From Candidatus Ruminococcus avistercoris (lineage in GTDB: Bacteria; Bacillota; Clostridia; Lachnospirales; Lachnospiraceae), in NCBI GenBank assembly GCA_019120315.1, contig DWVJ01000037.1, positions 1 to 64,000 of the forward strand: a DNA stretch of 64,000 nucleotides. Direction: 5' to 3'. Below, piece by piece: positions 61,832 through 64,000 of the stretch. Within the stretch, counting starts at the first letter, position 1. Every line of letters begins with the position of its first letter. The translations under genes and the position numbers were made by a program. The notes below the pieces were generated by a model. It did not search any database, was not told the origin of the DNA, and worked only from the letters and a program-made list of their open reading frames with translations.

Positions 61832-63199
61832 CTACGATATGCTAGCCTTCTTATCAACAGATATAACCCGGTCACATATTTGTTCAAGCCACATACGATT
61901 AACTGACATAATAATAACCGAGATCTTTAATTTTGTCAGGTCTTGCAATATTTCTCTAAATTCCTGAATTGTTGATTCATCCAATATAACAAATGGATTA
62001 ACATAAATAAAAACCTGCGGCGTAACACACAGCCATTTGGCTGTAATTACCCTCATCTGATCAATTAAGGTAATACCTTTTAAATTTTTCCTTGTTTTAT
62101 ATTTCTCCATTAAATACTCTGAATGAATTAATTCAAGTGAATAATATGCCATGTGCTGCTGTAATCGTTTGTTAATGATACCCAGCGAATTGCTGATTTT
62201 ATCTTGAGCCAGATATGTGATATTATCAACTAAACTCATATCTTTATATATTTTATCCTCTTTATAATCATTGACAGAAACCGCAATATCCGTTCCATTT
62301 TTAGGCATCAAAGAAAACAATTCCCATTGCTGTTTCCCAATCTGCATAAGATAATCTCCATTCAAACTCCAGACTCCCAATATATCTCCTCTGTCCAATG
62401 ATAATTTCAACATATTGCATTTTACCGTTAATACATAATTACTCCTCGAAAGCTCTTCTATATTTTGGGATCCTATAACCGGGGAATAGTATTGATTAAC
62501 GCGATGAAATGAAATTTTATTCTTTTTTAAAACACCTGTTGTAATTCCATTTCGCAAAACAAACAAAGAATCAAAATCCACAAATATTGAATGAAACCGG
62601 TTTGCCAGCAATAAAACACTGATTCCTTTTTCATACAGAAAATTAATCATTTTTTCGATTTCATTAAAATTGCCTTCCCCGATCTGGTTAAAGAAATCAT
62701 CAAAAACAATCAATTTTGCTCCTTTTTGAACGGCTATCACAATCTCAAGACAAAGTATCTGGCAATAAGATAAATCTTTCACATATACTTCTGCAGATAT
62801 GTCAGATATGCCATATTCCTGTAATAATTCATTTACCCGTCTTATTAAGATTCTATCCATAACCCAAATATTGGAAATTAAATCAGGGATATTCAATATA
62901 ATATTTTTAGCCACCGTCATCTCAAAAATCATACTTGTGTTTGCTTCAATATAGTAAATCCCTCCATCCTTAAGACTTTTTGAAATATTTTTATTGCACA
63001 ACCTTTCATTTATAAAAATCTTTCCTGTATCCGGATTATCTTCTTTGAACAGTATATTAATAATGCTCTGCTTCTCAAGGGGATTGGAAAGCAGCGCCGC
63101 TTTTTGTCCAGACGAAATCTGCAATGATACAGAACGCAAAATATTTTGCATATGATCTTGTTTACTTAAATGTTCTATTCTTAAAATTTCATTTTGCAT
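61832..63199 (-). CDS. degenerate two-domain sugar-ABC-ATPase homologue (pseudo-ATPase)
   Basis: Protein of 455 residues related to RbsA/MglA-type ATPases but without their catalytic motifs. In the first domain the Walker A site reads SNPLEKQSI (instead of ENGAGKST), the signature is LSYCQ (instead of LSGGQ), Walker B is IVFDDF (instead of xxMDEP), and the H-loop is LANRF. The second domain has SLNGDYLMQ at the Walker A position and IYVNPF at Walker B. The fold is still traceable end to end, so it is a conserved reuse, not random decay. The start follows the kinase stop immediately (TAAATG). Base composition is AT-rich. Proposed role: nucleotide-independent sensor or partner of the kinase. 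Confidence 0.8.
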   Translation of the reverse strand: MQNEILRIEHLSKQDHMQNILRSVSLQISSGQKAALLSNPLEKQSIINILFKEDNPDTGKIFINERLCNKNISKSLKDGGIYYIEANTSMIFEMTVAKNIILNIPDLISNIWVMDRILIRRVNELLQEYGISDISAEVYVKDLSYCQILCLEIVIAVQKGAKLIVFDDFFNQIGEGNFNEIEKMINFLYEKGISVLLLANRFHSIFVDFDSLFVLRNGITTGVLKKNKISFHRVNQYYSPVIGSQNIEELSRSNYVLTVKCNMLKLSLDRGDILGVWSLNGDYLMQIGKQQWELFSLMPKNGTDIAVSVNDYKEDKIYKDMSLVDNITYLAQDKISNSLGIINKRLQQHMAYYSLELIHSEYLMEKYKTRKNLKGITLIDQMRVITAKWLCVTPQVFIYVNPFVILDESTIQEFREILQDLTKLKISVIIMSVNRMWLEQICDRVISVDKKASIS

Positions 63200-64000
63200 T
63201 TAATGCTCCTTATGATATGGCATTGAAATTTCAAAACGACTTCCTATTCCTTCCGTACTATAAGCCATCACTCCGTAGTTATCTCCATAAAGAAGTTTAA
63301 TTCTTGCATTCACATTAACAATAGCGATGCCGCTTCCTCTGTCAGACTGGATGCTGGAACCATTTTTTCCGTATTCATTCGAATATAATTTGGTATTCAA
63401 TGCTGCCAACTGTTCCAGATCCATTCCGCAGCCATCATCGGTAATGGAAATAACCATCCTCTCTCCAAACGTATTGATATCGATATCAATATGAAAATCT
63501 TGTGTATTATTTTTCATTCCATGCTTAATTGCATTTTCAATAAACGGTTGTATAATCAGTTTAGGAACTCGATAATCCAAAAATATTTCATTATTATCCT
63601 GAACGGTTACCGTCAAAATCACCTGATTGCTCAAACGATATTTTTGTATTGCCAGGTAATCCTTCGCCATTGCCAATTCTTCCCTTATCATGATGATATC
63701 ATTTTTTTGACTGATAGTATAACGGAAAATTCGAGACAATATTTCAATCATATCTGCTGCAATAGGCGCCTTTTCCATTATTGCATACCCGCGAATAGAA
63801 TCTAATGTATTGTACAGAAAATGCGGATTAATCTGACTTTTCATACTGTCAAATTCCGCCTGTTTTCTCATTAACTGATTTGAGTATTCAATCCCCATAG
63901 TACGGTCTACCATATCAAGAATAAAGCAAAGATACTTTATATAATCTTTACTGATTCTTTCAGGTACACTTAGAGAATATTTTTCCTTTACCGCATCAAT
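63200..64000 (-). CDS. YesM/LytS-type sensor histidine kinase (partial at right edge)
   Basis: C-terminal 266 residues of a kinase whose frame is open to the window edge; ATG 63913 is therefore probably internal. The His-kinase phosphoacceptor region is FDSMKSQINPHFLYNTLDSIRGYA, and the ATPase lobe has IENAIKHGMK (N-box), ITDDGCGMDLEQL (G1) and RGSGIAIVNVNARIKLLYG (G2). This is the family that regulates carbohydrate uptake or autolysis. It is coupled to the degenerate ABC protein downstream. The usual AraC-type response regulator would lie outside the window. Confidence 0.9.
   Translation of the reverse strand: MDAVKEKYSLSVPERISKDYIKYLCFILDMVDRTMGIEYSNQLMRKQAEFDSMKSQINPHFLYNTLDSIRGYAIMEKAPIAADMIEILSRIFRYTISQKNDIIMIREELAMAKDYLAIQKYRLSNQVILTVTVQDNNEIFLDYRVPKLIIQPFIENAIKHGMKNNTQDFHIDIDINTFGERMVISITDDGCGMDLEQLAALNTKLYSNEYGKNGSSIQSDRGSGIAIVNVNARIKLLYGDNYGVMAYSTEGIGSRFEISMPYHKEH

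Overview
The window looks like chromosomal DNA of a spore-forming Bacillota (class Clostridia), most likely a Lachnospiraceae gut bacterium. This is inferred from gene content: an L10 leader, an S-box SAM riboswitch, an Ile T-box, a cobalamin riboswitch, the sporulation genes spmA and ricT, a sortase-built pilus, a heterodimeric ABC exporter and a clostridial TPR/ATPase protein. No rRNA, tRNA, CRISPR array, prophage or insertion sequence was recognised.

Layout. 1-1362: rplJ-rplL behind an L10 leader (minus strand). 1417-2538: spmA and a hypothetical gene (plus). 2569-10054: a minus-strand pilus operon in the order tip adhesin, backbone pilin, class C sortase, minor pilin, second sortase, triple zinc-ribbon/AP2 protein; a serine recombinase lies just upstream. 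11059-16319: housekeeping block (gmk-like, holB, ricT, trmN6-like, AI-2E family transporter, rsmI), similar in order to the Bacillus tmk-holB-yaaT-yabB-rsmI block. 16338-18880: two-component system whose kinase has a 5' region made of 54-bp tandem repeats. 18999-22371: metK with SAM riboswitch, murA, aroK. 22509-23918: MATE exporter.

23885-29450 is the most unusual block. A cobalamin riboswitch with its own terminator precedes a BtuFCD/FecBCD-type ABC importer, which is translationally coupled to a NifH-like Fe-S ATPase and a lone NifD/K-like protein. A divergent LysR regulator follows. This suggests a B12-repressed corrinoid or metal-chelate uptake and reduction system; its chemistry cannot be read from sequence.

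30942-36726: complete ribose regulon (rbsR-K-D-A-C-B) with a LacI operator. 36847-53385: gdhA, flavin reductase-like protein, CBS-type pyrophosphatase, S1-domain protein, hemolysin III, DUF1002 protein, rsmA, TPR/ATPase protein, glgP, and ileS with a T-box. 53382-61807: DnaQ-like exonuclease, heterodimeric ABC exporter, BlaI/M56-peptidase pair, Hsp20 and a J-domain protein. 61832-64000 is clearly more AT-rich and carries a double-NBD sugar-ABC-ATPase homologue that has lost its ATPase motifs, coupled to a YesM/LytS-type kinase that runs off the right edge.

Starts were moved from the longest open frame to the codon with a proper ribosome-binding site wherever the sequence decided it. Functions rest on motif and family recognition by eye; no search was run.
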